From: Janthinobacterium sp. 61
Lineage (GTDB): Bacteria > Pseudomonadota > Gammaproteobacteria > Burkholderiales > Burkholderiaceae_D
DNA length: 64,000 bases
Assembly (NCBI RefSeq): GCF_002846335.1
Contig: NZ_PJMQ01000001.1
Coordinates: 558,001 to 622,000 of the forward strand
Direction of reading: 5' to 3'
Part shown: positions 56,238 to 64,000 of the stretch, one piece after another
Position numbering within the stretch: the first letter of the stretch is position 1
Layout: each line of letters opens with the position of its first letter
The notes under the pieces: model-generated
Seen by the model: only the letters and a program-made list of their open reading frames with translations
What the model was told of the DNA's origin: nothing
Database searches by the model: none
Translations under genes and position numbers: made by a program

Positions 56238-57509
56238 ATGAAAAAAACTCAACGACGTACTATCGTCACCTTGTCCGCCCTGGCTGCCGCGCTGGCAGGC
56301 CTGGGCATGGCCAGCCAGGTCATTGGCGCCAGCACGCCGGCCCCTGCCGCTGCGGCGCCGGCTGCCGCCTATTCTCCGCTGCCGGGCATGCCGCCGCTGG
56401 TCGATCCGAAAAACGTGTATGGCAGCATTGCCAGCAGCAATATGAGTCCCGTCGTCAAGGATCACTTGCGCCGCGTCTACGTGCCCAACCTGCGCTCGAA
56501 CGATGTTTACGTGATCGACCAGGACAGCCTGAAAGTGGTCGACAAGTTCAAGGTCGGCAGCGGTCCGCAGCACGTGGTGCCCTCGTGGGACTTGCGCACC
56601 CTGTGGGTGGCGAACAACGCCGAACGCACGGACAAGGGCAGTCTGACCCCGGTCGACCCTTTGAGCGGCAAGCCGGGCAAGGAAGTGCCCGTCGATGACC
56701 CCTACAATATGTACTTTACGCCGGATGGCAAGTCGGCCATCGTCGTGGCCGAAGCGCGCCACCGTCTCGATTTCCGCGATCCGAAGACCATGGCGGTGCA
56801 GTATTCGATCGACACGCCCCAGTGCGGCGGCATCAACCATGCGGATTTCTCGAATGACGGTCGCTACGCCATGTTCACCTGCGAGTTCGACGGCACCATC
56901 GCCAAGATCGACCTGGTGGGGCGCAAGGTCGACGGCTACCTGAAATTGCAGATGCCGGCCAAGCGCTTTGCCGAGTCCGGTCCCGTGGGTGGCCCCGCGA
57001 ATGAAATCTGTAGCGTCAAGAAGGGCATGCCACAAGATATACGCATCTCGCCGGACGGCAAGAAATTCTATATCGCCGACATGGATGCCGACGGCGTGCA
57101 CATCGTCGATGGCGCCACCCTGAAGGAAATCGGCTTCATCCAGACGGGTGTGGGCGCGCACGGTCTGTACCCTAGCCGCGATGGCAAGAAACTGTACGTG
57201 GCCAACCGCGGCACGCACCGCATCCACGGCAAACCGAAGGGCAAGGGTAGCGTCAGCGTGATCGATTTCGCCACCGAAAAAGTGGTGACGCAGTGGCCGA
57301 TTCCCGGTGGCGGCAGCCCCGATATGGGCAATGTCAGCGCCGATGGCAAGTATCTGTGGCTGTCCGGCCGCTTCGACGATGTGGTGTATCGCATCGATAC
57401 GAACAGCGGCGACGTGTCCAAGGTGAAAGTCGGCCAGGAACCGCATGGCCTGACCGTGTGGCCTCAGCCGGGCCGCTATTCGCTGGGCCATACGGGCAAC
57501 CTGCGCTAG
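56238..57509 (+). CDS. YncE-like beta-propeller, secreted
   Basis: 423 residues with a signal peptide (TIVTLSALAAALAGLGMASQVIGA). Repeated blades of the YVTN/YncE type, for example LWVANNAERTDKGSL, MYFTPDGKSAIVV, KLYVANRGTHRIHG and YLWLSGRFDDVVYRID. Such propellers bind DNA, quinones or proteins in the periplasm; some neighbour PQQ enzymes. It follows the creatininase-family gene and is followed by a strong terminator. Confidence 0.85.
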   Translation: MKKTQRRTIVTLSALAAALAGLGMASQVIGASTPAPAAAAPAAAYSPLPGMPPLVDPKNVYGSIASSNMSPVVKDHLRRVYVPNLRSNDVYVIDQDSLKVVDKFKVGSGPQHVVPSWDLRTLWVANNAERTDKGSLTPVDPLSGKPGKEVPVDDPYNMYFTPDGKSAIVVAEARHRLDFRDPKTMAVQYSIDTPQCGGINHADFSNDGRYAMFTCEFDGTIAKIDLVGRKVDGYLKLQMPAKRFAESGPVGGPANEICSVKKGMPQDIRISPDGKKFYIADMDADGVHIVDGATLKEIGFIQTGVGAHGLYPSRDGKKLYVANRGTHRIHGKPKGKGSVSVIDFATEKVVTQWPIPGGGSPDMGNVSADGKYLWLSGRFDDVVYRIDTNSGDVSKVKVGQEPHGLTVWPQPGRYSLGHTGNLR

Positions 57510-57540
57510 GCGAGGCAGCTGCACGGTCATCGTACCGGGG

Positions 57541-57583
57541 CTCCTGCGCGGGCATACTCCGCCCGCGCAGGAGTTGTTGTTTT
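57541..57583 (+). terminator. rho-independent terminator after the YncE-like gene
   Basis: CTCCTGCGCGGGC (57541-57553) pairs with GCCCGCGCAGGAG (57561-57573), then TTGTTGTTTT. Long perfect 13-bp stem. Confidence 0.88.
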
Positions 57584-57650
57584 GATTGCCTAAAAAGCAA
57601 TATTGGCGCATACTGTGCTTCCTGTCCCCTTACCTGCAAGGAGCACCATC

Positions 57651-58022
57651 ATGATTCTTGATCACATCGGTTTGAATGTCAGCGATGCACAGGCCAGCAA
57701 GGCCTTTTTTTCGGCCGCCCTGGCGCCCCTGGGCGTGTCGGTGGTGATGGAAGTGCAGGGCTGGGTCGGCCTGGGCAAGGACGGCAAGCCCGATTTCTGG
57801 TTCGGCGTGGGCGGTGCGCCGCATGCCGGCATGCATCTTGCCTTCGCGGCGGACAACCGAGCTCAGGTGGACGCGTTTTACAAGGCCGCGCTGGAAGCAG
57901 GCGGCAAGGATAACGGCGCCCCAGGCATCCGCGCCATCTATCACCCGAATTACTACGGCGCCTTCGTCCTGGGTCCGGACGGTCACAATGTCGAAGCCGT
58001 CTGCCACCATCCCGAACCCTGA
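57651..58022 (+). CDS. VOC-family (glyoxalase/dioxygenase-like) protein
   Basis: 123 residues. The VOC fold is recognisable from ILDHIGLNVSDAQASKAFFSAAL at the start and from the C-terminal GAFVLGPDGHNVEAVCH. Metal ligands are plausible (H5, E117 region). AAGGAG precedes ATG 57651. Function unknown: a small detoxifying or antibiotic-binding enzyme. Confidence 0.83.
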   Translation: MILDHIGLNVSDAQASKAFFSAALAPLGVSVVMEVQGWVGLGKDGKPDFWFGVGGAPHAGMHLAFAADNRAQVDAFYKAALEAGGKDNGAPGIRAIYHPNYYGAFVLGPDGHNVEAVCHHPEP

Positions 58023-58049
58023 CACCGTTCATTAACAAAAGAGAGCAGC

Positions 58050-58385
58050 ATGAAGCACAGCGCCACCCTGTTTGCCGACGATGCCGGCCGCTATGCCTAT
58101 GTGAAAGCGGGTTTTTCCTGGCCGGCCCTGTTGCTGGGCTCGTTCTGGGCCGTGGCCAAGCGCCGCTGGTGGCTATTGCTGCTCATGCTGGCGATGGATG
58201 CATGCCTGTGGTTTGGCAGCCATTTGGCCACCGAACTGCGCATTGGTCCGATGATGCTGCTGATGGCCGCCGCGGAACTCAGTTACCTGCTGGCGCGTGG
58301 CTGGTATGGCAACCGCTGGCTGGAAGCCTCGCTGCGCAGCCATGGTTACAAGCCCGTCGTGCCGGCCACGGGCACTGCCCGTTGA
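58050..58385 (+). CDS. DUF2628 membrane protein
   Basis: 111 residues. YVKAGFSWPALLLGSFWAVAKRRWW is the family signature, followed by two or three helices and a charged end LARGWYGNRWLEASLRSHGYKP. Function of the family is unknown. Follows the VOC gene by 27 bp and is probably cotranscribed. Confidence 0.8.
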   Translation: MKHSATLFADDAGRYAYVKAGFSWPALLLGSFWAVAKRRWWLLLLMLAMDACLWFGSHLATELRIGPMMLLMAAAELSYLLARGWYGNRWLEASLRSHGYKPVVPATGTAR

Positions 58386-58659
58386 GCGTGCCTGGCACAG
58401 AATTTCTTTCCCCTCACTGACGTTTTGCCAGGGCAAGCCGTCCAGCCGAAACTTTCTGCGCAGCTTAACGCACGTTTGATCCAGATCATCCCTCACCTGC
58501 GGTGCTCGCGTAGCCTTGGGACTCGCGTTGCAAAGCATCTTCCCACCAATCGGATATGTTTTTTCGCGTTTCGTGGCGTAGCCCGGTCGTCTGCTTCACC
58601 GTTCGACAGCCGGTGGTGTCGCCTTGTGTCTACCCAACCGCTATTGAATGAGGAATTTC

Positions 58660-59298
58660 ATGTATCCATATTCCCGTAGTGTTACCCCTGCCGTCAAAAA
58701 CCACCTGGAAGCGCAACTGGCTTTTTTCAATAGTCTGTCGAAGTCCTTGTTCCAGTCGGTGCAGCACTTTAATGACCTGAACATGCAGCTGGCGCAAGGC
58801 TTGCTGGAAGAGGCCACTGTCTCCAGCCAGAAGCTGCTGACGGTCGAGCGCGCTGAAGATGTGTTCCAGGTGGCTGCCGCTGTGGGCCAGCCAGCCGCCG
58901 AGCAACTGCGCAAGTACCAGGAACAGGTATCGCGCCTGGCAGCCGATACGCAGGTCGAACTGGCCAATGTGGCAGAGCGGCATGTGACTGAAGCGAGCCG
59001 CACTGCCAAGGCCCTGGCCGAAGAAGTGGCCCGCACGGCTTCGGAAGAAGCGCAGAAAAACGTGCGCAAGCAGCAGGAAGTCATGCAGCGCGTCGCCGTA
59101 CCATTTCAGGCCAACCATCAAAACGGCGCCAACCGCGACCAGCAGCGCGGTGCGCAAAACCGTGAGGGTCAAAGCCTGCAAAGCGCCAGCCAGCAAGGTA
59201 GTCAGCAGTCGGCCGGCAGCGAAAGCTCCGCCAGTGTCAGCGCATCGCAAGCGGGTTCGGCACAAAGCAAAACCAGCGGTGCAAGCCGTAAAGAGTAA
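58660..59298 (+). CDS. phasin (polyhydroxyalkanoate granule protein)
   Basis: 212 residues. The first ~145 form the amphipathic helical phasin domain (LEAQLAFFNSLSKSLFQSVQHFNDLN, ERAEDVFQVAAAVGQPAAEQLRKYQEQVSRLA). A low-complexity Gln/Ser tail follows (about 150-205). Coats PHA granules and controls their size. GAGGA is six bases upstream of ATG 58660. It suggests the cell stores PHB. A terminator-like hairpin is ~100 bp downstream. Confidence 0.88.
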   Translation: MYPYSRSVTPAVKNHLEAQLAFFNSLSKSLFQSVQHFNDLNMQLAQGLLEEATVSSQKLLTVERAEDVFQVAAAVGQPAAEQLRKYQEQVSRLAADTQVELANVAERHVTEASRTAKALAEEVARTASEEAQKNVRKQQEVMQRVAVPFQANHQNGANRDQQRGAQNREGQSLQSASQQGSQQSAGSESSASVSASQAGSAQSKTSGASRKE

Positions 59299-59398
59299 GC
59301 GGGCTGCTGCTAGCCGATGACAGCTGAATACGCATCGCGAGGGGCTAGCCTTGGGATGCGCTTAGCTGGCGCAGCATCGTGCGTCGTGGTCCGGGCAG

Positions 59399-59428
59399 AA
59401 CGCCCGTTCTTCAGGGGGCGGGCGTTTT
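59399..59428 (+). terminator. terminator-like hairpin after the phasin gene
   Basis: AACGCCCG (59399-59406) pairs with CGGGCGTT (59419-59426), ending in TTTT. The stop codon of the convergent lipoprotein gene (59411-59413) lies in the loop. Confidence 0.6.
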
Positions 59429-60430
59429 GTCGTGGGCGCGCGCGGCGCCAGCCTGCGTGACGGCGCTCTGCGCCTTTGCCGGACGTGGCAGCGTGGCGGG
59501 GATTTCCCGCCCGTCCGTGGCCGCGCCCATATTACGTGTCAGCGTGGTATCGACCTTGCTGTTGGCGTCGATAAAGGCGCTCACGGCGTCCAGCGTGGGG
59601 GCCAGCATGCGCAAGGGGCTGGCCAGCGAAGCGACCAGGGTGGTATGGCTGACCTTGTCGAAATACGTTTCCGTCACGGGCCTGGCCAGCGTCCGCAAGG
59701 CACTGGCAAGGCCACCCGTGTTGCGCTGTGGATTGACCAGCTTGTCCTGCCCGGGCAGGGGGGCTATCAGCAGGGCGGGCGGGGCTTCGGCGGTTACGTG
59801 ATGGATAGGCTGCGAAGAGGCGGGCGTGTCCGGGTAAAAGAAGACGGGCCGGGTGGTGGTGTTTTCAATCGGCAAGAAATCATAGGGACCGGCCAGGCCT
59901 ATCCAGCCCCGCAAGTCGTGCGGGTGCATGCCGTGGCGTGCCAGCAGGCTGGCGTCGAGCGCCACCATCGCCGCATTGTAAGCGCCGGCGCTATGGCCCA
60001 TGACGAACAGGCGGGCGGGGTCGCCGCCATGGCGGCTGGACTCCATCGCGGCCCAGGCCACGGCGCGGGCCGCATCTTGCAAGATCTCGGGGTAGTGCAC
60101 CTCCGGATATAGCCGGTAGTCGGCGATCACGGCCATGTAGCCGCGCGCAGCGAGCGCGTGGCCAACGAAGGCATAGTCTGCGCGCTCGCCCGCCGTCCAG
60201 TTGCCGCCATAGAAGAACACCACCACGGGCACGGGTCCCGTGCGGATTTTTGGGACATACACATCGAGTTTTTGCCGTGGCAGGGGGCCGTAGGCCAGGC
60301 CCCGCGTCACTTGCGAGGCGCTGCCGGACGACAAGGCATTGATGGCGGTCAAGGGCGAGCAGGCAGCCAGGCCTGTGGCCAGCGGGATGGCCGCCAGCAA
60401 ACCGAGCAATGTAGTGCGCAGGATCGTCAT
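59411..60430 (-). CDS. alpha/beta-hydrolase lipoprotein (esterase-like)
   Basis: 339 residues from ATG 60430, with AGGAG upstream. Signal peptide with a lipobox (ATGLAACSP), so it is anchored to a membrane. Hydrolase motifs: oxyanion FFYGGNW and nucleophile elbow GHSAGAYNA; Asp/His in the C-terminal half (LPGQDKLV, SHTTLV). The C-terminal ~60 residues are low complexity. Substrate unknown, perhaps small esters. Confidence 0.85.
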   Translation of the reverse strand: MTILRTTLLGLLAAIPLATGLAACSPLTAINALSSGSASQVTRGLAYGPLPRQKLDVYVPKIRTGPVPVVVFFYGGNWTAGERADYAFVGHALAARGYMAVIADYRLYPEVHYPEILQDAARAVAWAAMESSRHGGDPARLFVMGHSAGAYNAAMVALDASLLARHGMHPHDLRGWIGLAGPYDFLPIENTTTRPVFFYPDTPASSQPIHHVTAEAPPALLIAPLPGQDKLVNPQRNTGGLASALRTLARPVTETYFDKVSHTTLVASLASPLRMLAPTLDAVSAFIDANSKVDTTLTRNMGAATDGREIPATLPRPAKAQSAVTQAGAARAHDKTPAP

Positions 60431-60535
60431 GCTGGCTCCTGATACTTGTGGGTGATGCTTGCAGTGTAGACCAGGCAGGGCAGGGCGCGCATGGGGAAGT
60501 TGCTGTCCGTCATAGATAAATGTTGCATGCGACAA

Positions 60536-61426
60536 TCAATCCTGCAGCAGCCATTTGCGCGCCGTGGCGATGACGGCGTCCGACAAAGTGCGCGTGAGCG
60601 GCGTCTGGATATCCCAGGCATGCCAGGTCAGGGGCACGTCGAGCGCTTGCCCCGCCGCCACGTCGACGAGCCTGCCGGCGGCCAGCGCCGTTTCCGCCTG
60701 CAGCAAAGGCACCATGCCATAAGCATAGCCCGCTTCGATGAAACGCACGAAGTCGCGCGCCGAACCGAGCACATGGTGCGGATAGCGGCCCGTGTAGCCG
60801 AGGCGGTGCTGCAAATAGCGCTCGTGCAGGGCATCCTTGCTGCCAAACGTGATGGCGGGCGCCTGGCTGACGGCCTCCACTGTAAAACCATGGGGGAACC
60901 ATTGCTGCGCAAATGCGGGCGACGCCACGCACAGGTAGCGCATGCCGCCCAGCGGCGTGGCCGTGGTGCCGGCCACCAGGTCGTTGGCGCTGGTGACGCA
61001 GGCAAACACGCGTCCTTCGCGCAGCTGGCTCAGGGTGTGGTCCTGGTCGTCGAGACGGATGTCGAGCAGGCAGGACGGCGGTGACAGCAGCGGCCCCAGC
61101 GCTTCCGGGATCCAGGTGGCGGCGCTGTCGGCGTTGACGGCGATGGCCAGCGCCGGCAATTGCGTGGTGGGGCCGGGCTGGGCGTCGAGCGCCGCCTCGA
61201 GCAGCTTGACTTGCCGGTAGTGGGCGATCAGGCGCTGGCCCGCTTCCGTGGGCAGGGGCGGGTGGCTGCGGATGATCAACAGGGTGCCTTCCAGGTTTTC
61301 CAGGGTGCGTATGCGCTGCGACACGGCTGGCTGGCTGATCGCCAGCGCCTGCGCGGCCTTTTCAAAGCTGCCCAGGCCGATTACGGCGTCGAGGGCGGCC
61401 AATCCACGGTAATCGACGACGCGCAT
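60536..61426 (-). CDS. argP: LysR-family regulator ArgP
   Basis: 296 residues. Typical ArgP/IciA opening VDYRGLAALDAVIGLGSFEKAAQALAISQPAVSQRIRTLE, length as in ArgP (297). It activates the divergently transcribed lysine/arginine exporter in response to Lys/Arg. ATG 61426. The shared intergenic region of 204 bp is AT-rich and probably carries the operator. Confidence 0.88.
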   Translation of the reverse strand: MRVVDYRGLAALDAVIGLGSFEKAAQALAISQPAVSQRIRTLENLEGTLLIIRSHPPLPTEAGQRLIAHYRQVKLLEAALDAQPGPTTQLPALAIAVNADSAATWIPEALGPLLSPPSCLLDIRLDDQDHTLSQLREGRVFACVTSANDLVAGTTATPLGGMRYLCVASPAFAQQWFPHGFTVEAVSQAPAITFGSKDALHERYLQHRLGYTGRYPHHVLGSARDFVRFIEAGYAYGMVPLLQAETALAAGRLVDVAAGQALDVPLTWHAWDIQTPLTRTLSDAVIATARKWLLQD

Positions 61427-61630
61427 AAGTTTCTCTTATATATGGTTAGAATCATTCATTATACTTATATTTACTTTTTCTTTACACTGTTGAAATAGGG
61501 TAACAACTCCACTCTCCCGCGCGGTCCTCCTGGTTCCGCTACACCCTCCACTTACCTCTGATGACTTTGCCGTTGCCGGCAGAGCGTGGGCGGCCGTGCG
61601 CGTGATGGAAAGCAATGGAAAGGAATCGAT

Positions 61631-62236
61631 ATGGACAGCGCAATTTTCTTGAAAGGCATGGGGCTCGGAGCGAGCCTGATCGTGGCCATCGGCACGCAAA
61701 ACGCATTCTTGCTCAAGCAGGGGCTAAAGCGCCATTACGTGCTCACCTGCATCCTGGTGTGCTTGCTGTGCGACGCCATCCTGATCACGGCCGGCGTGGC
61801 CGGCATGGGCACGTTCATTGCCGATAATCCTAATTTCCTGCTGTGGGCCAAGGCCGGCGGCGCCACGTTCCTGATTGCGTATGGCTTGCGCGCTGCAAAG
61901 TCGGCCTGGCGTCCAACGGCCATGACAGTGTCGGCTGCCAAGGCGCCCGAAGGCTACTGGGCCGTGATCGGCGCTGCGCTGGCGTTCAGTCTGCTGAACC
62001 CGCACGCCTTCCTCGACACGGTCATCCTGCTCGGTTCCATCGGCGGCCAGCATGAAGGCGTAGGACGCTTCTACTTCGCCGGCGGCGCCATCATGGCTTC
62101 GGCCCTGTGGTTCTTCCTGCTGGGCTTTGGCGCCCGCTACCTGGCGCCCGTGTTTGCCAAGCCCATGGCGTGGCGCGTGCTCGACGGCATCATCGCCCTC
62201 GTGATGTGGGCCATCGCTGCCTCGCTGTTCTTGTAA
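61631..62236 (+). CDS. argO: LysE/ArgO-type amino acid exporter
   Basis: 201 residues, six helices. LysE motif IVAIGTQNAFLLKQGLKRHYVL is that of ArgO/LysE. Exports Arg or Lys. Start 61631 with AAGGAA upstream. Divergent from argP, which is the expected arrangement. Confidence 0.88.
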   Translation: MDSAIFLKGMGLGASLIVAIGTQNAFLLKQGLKRHYVLTCILVCLLCDAILITAGVAGMGTFIADNPNFLLWAKAGGATFLIAYGLRAAKSAWRPTAMTVSAAKAPEGYWAVIGAALAFSLLNPHAFLDTVILLGSIGGQHEGVGRFYFAGGAIMASALWFFLLGFGARYLAPVFAKPMAWRVLDGIIALVMWAIAASLFL

Positions 62237-62240
62237 GGCA

Positions 62241-63683
62241 TCAACGCGTCAGGAAGGCCAGCACGCGGCTGGCCAGCTGGCCATACGGCGGCCACAGCAG
62301 TTTCAGCGCGCTGTAGCGGGCCTGGTAAAACACGGGCCGCAGCTTGCTGAAGGTGTGAAAACCTTCCACGCCATGGTAGTGGCCCATGCCGGACTCGCCC
62401 ACGCCGCCGAAGGGCAAATCGTGCTGGCCCACGTGATACAGTGCATCGTTGACGGACACGCCGCCCGACATCACCGTGTCGATCAGCAGTTGCACGGTAT
62501 CTGCCTGATTGCTGAATGGATAGATGGCCAGCGGGCGCGGCCCCGCGTTGATGCTGTCGATCACCGTGTCTAGGGTCGCATAGCCGCGCAGCGGCAGGAT
62601 GGGGCCGAAGATTTCGCGCGTCAGCAGCACGCTGTCCTCGGGCGCATCGAGCACGATGTGCGGCGCGATCTTGCGCGTGGCCCGGTCGTAGGCAGGCCCT
62701 GGCAGCAAGGGAATCACTTGTGCGCCCTGTTCCCGCGCTTCGTCCAGCGCCTGCAGCAGGCGCTCAAAGGCGGCCTCGTCGATGATGGAGGTGTAATCGG
62801 GCGTATCCAGCCGCGGGTAGCGCGTGGGCATGATCTGGCGCGCGTGTTCGACGAAGGCGGCGATGCTCGCTTCGGGCAGCCAGGCGTGGTCGACGCTGGT
62901 ACAGATTTGCCCCGCGTTCAGGTATTTGACAAACAGGATGCGCTCGGCGGCCGTGCGCAGGGGAAAGTCTGCGCAGACGATGGCCGGCGCCTTGCCGCCC
63001 AGTTCCAGGGTGACGGGGCACAGATTGCGCGCGGCTGCCGCCATGACGGCGCGGCCCGTCTGGCCGGACCCCGTGAACAGCAGGTGGTCGAACGGCAGCT
63101 GTGAAAAAGCCATGCCCACGCCGCCTGTCTCTTCAAAAAACTGCAATTTTTCCGGCGGGAAGTAGGCTGGCATCTTCTCGATCAGCAGCCGGGCCAGGTG
63201 GCGCGAGTTTTCGCTCATCTTGACCATGGCACGGTTGCCAGCGGCAAAGATGTAGGTCAGGGGAACCAGGCTCAGATTCACAGGAAAATTCCACGGCACG
63301 ATGACGCCCACCACGCCCAGCGGCTGGGGAAGCACGCGGTTGCGGGCGCCCAGGAAATTGCGCCAGTCCACGCCACGGCGCTGCGGTTTCATCCATTTTT
63401 TCAACTGTTTCAGGACATGGGCGATGCCGTCGATGGCGGGAAAGATCTCCGCCAGCAAGGTTTCGTGCCGGGAGCGGTTGCCATAATCGGCACTGATTGC
63501 CTCGCACAGCGCCTCTTTATGGTCCTGGATGAAGCGCTGCAAGGTTTGCAAGTCGCGCTTGCGCTCGACAAGCGTGGGCACGGGGCGGGCCAGGTAGGCT
63601 GCATGCTGCAAGGCCAGGGCGGCGCCGAGTTCTGCGTGGGCTGGCTTGCTGCTCAAATCCATGTTTTCTGCGACATCGGGCAT
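62241..63683 (-). CDS. calB: coniferyl aldehyde dehydrogenase
   Basis: 480 residues, ALDH superfamily. Catalytic Cys in NAGQICTSVDH, Glu in LELGGKAP, and the NAD-binding VIVPWNFPVNLSL and LLFTGSGQTGR. Closest to coniferyl aldehyde dehydrogenase, which oxidises coniferyl aldehyde to ferulate in lignin-derived aromatic breakdown. Start 63683 follows AAGGAA. The stop is 4 bp from the exporter stop (convergent). Confidence 0.85.
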   Translation of the reverse strand: MPDVAENMDLSSKPAHAELGAALALQHAAYLARPVPTLVERKRDLQTLQRFIQDHKEALCEAISADYGNRSRHETLLAEIFPAIDGIAHVLKQLKKWMKPQRRGVDWRNFLGARNRVLPQPLGVVGVIVPWNFPVNLSLVPLTYIFAAGNRAMVKMSENSRHLARLLIEKMPAYFPPEKLQFFEETGGVGMAFSQLPFDHLLFTGSGQTGRAVMAAAARNLCPVTLELGGKAPAIVCADFPLRTAAERILFVKYLNAGQICTSVDHAWLPEASIAAFVEHARQIMPTRYPRLDTPDYTSIIDEAAFERLLQALDEAREQGAQVIPLLPGPAYDRATRKIAPHIVLDAPEDSVLLTREIFGPILPLRGYATLDTVIDSINAGPRPLAIYPFSNQADTVQLLIDTVMSGGVSVNDALYHVGQHDLPFGGVGESGMGHYHGVEGFHTFSKLRPVFYQARYSALKLLWPPYGQLASRVLAFLTR

Positions 63684-63830
63684 TGTTTTCCTTGGCTGGC
63701 CGGGCAATGTGCGCGCCGTTCCAGCACACTATAGTGGAGTATTGGCAAATGCGCCGCCAGCGTGCCGACGGCGCTGCACGATACACCGTAAAATGTTCGG
63801 CAACTGTACGCTACCCATTCCAGGAATGCC

Positions 63831-64000
63831 ATGACCTCGACCAACCCAGATTCCCTGCACATCGTGTGCCCCCATTGCGACGCCGTCAACCGCCTGCCGG
63901 CAGCGCGCTTGATTGAGCAGCCCACTTGCGGCAAGTGCCAGAAGGATTTGTTTACGGGACAGCCCGTGGACCTGGCCAGCGCCCGTTTTCTCAAGCATAT
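63831..64000 (+). CDS. trxC: thioredoxin 2 (TrxC), N-terminal part
   Basis: Only the first ~57 codons are present. The zinc ribbon of TrxC is clear: IVCPHCDAVNRLP and PTCGKCQKDLFTG. The redox-active WCGPC of the thioredoxin domain would lie beyond the window edge. AGGA precedes ATG 63831. Confidence 0.88.
   Translation, partial: MTSTNPDSLHIVCPHCDAVNRLPAARLIEQPTCGKCQKDLFTGQPVDLASARFLKH

Overview
The window is a high-GC (roughly 63% by eye) chromosomal segment of a betaproteobacterium. The gene set (O2-independent ubiquinone genes, phasin, LysR/LysE pairs, coniferyl aldehyde dehydrogenase, GGGGTCAGACCC-type intergenic palindromes) suggests Oxalobacteraceae, close to Janthinobacterium, Massilia or Duganella. 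This is inference from gene style, not a database result.

Layout. 1-2.8 kb: 5' part of a Pls/PosA-type non-ribosomal peptide synthetase. 3.0-8.8 kb: an anaerobic block with a class III ribonucleotide reductase (nrdG, a separate glycyl-radical domain ORF, nrdD lacking an ATP cone) behind paired NrdR boxes, then ubiU-ubiV-ubiT behind an FNR-like promoter. 8.8-10.8 kb: a small HMA protein, a periplasmic binding protein and a pseudogene. 10.9-15.7 kb: an export operon (TolC-like, HlyD-like, two ABC-2 permeases) with no ATPase gene. 15.7-23.7 kb: a tightly coupled block of seven genes (MoxR-like AAA+ ATPase, two unknowns, HExxH+VWA protein, unknown, PaaK/CapK-like adenylating enzyme, NadR-like NMN adenylyltransferase/kinase); this is the best candidate for an undescribed system. 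24-25.3 kb: metY. 25.3-37.6 kb: a maltose/maltodextrin regulon (sugar kinase, periplasmic amylase, malG, malF, malE, malK, alpha-glucosidase, LacI-type regulator, maltoporin) with CAAAGCGCTTTG operators at two promoters. 37.7-43.4 kb: MFS exporter with divergent LysR, variant patatin, chemotaxis receptor.

43.5-54.7 kb is a variable, partly AT-rich region full of debris. It holds an orphan Imm11-like immunity gene, a Nudix remnant with a nonsense codon, a second GH13 glucosidase, a serine hydrolase, a decayed IS3-family element, a MocR-type regulator with a LysE exporter, a MITE-like repeat, two related ~100-bp repeats and a toxin-tail remnant coupled to an immunity-like gene.

54.7-64 kb returns to core-like content: SRPBCC protein, secreted creatininase-family protein with a YncE-like beta-propeller, VOC protein, DUF2628 protein, phasin, lipoprotein esterase, argP/argO-type pair, coniferyl aldehyde dehydrogenase and the start of trxC. 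No rRNA, tRNA or CRISPR array was seen.
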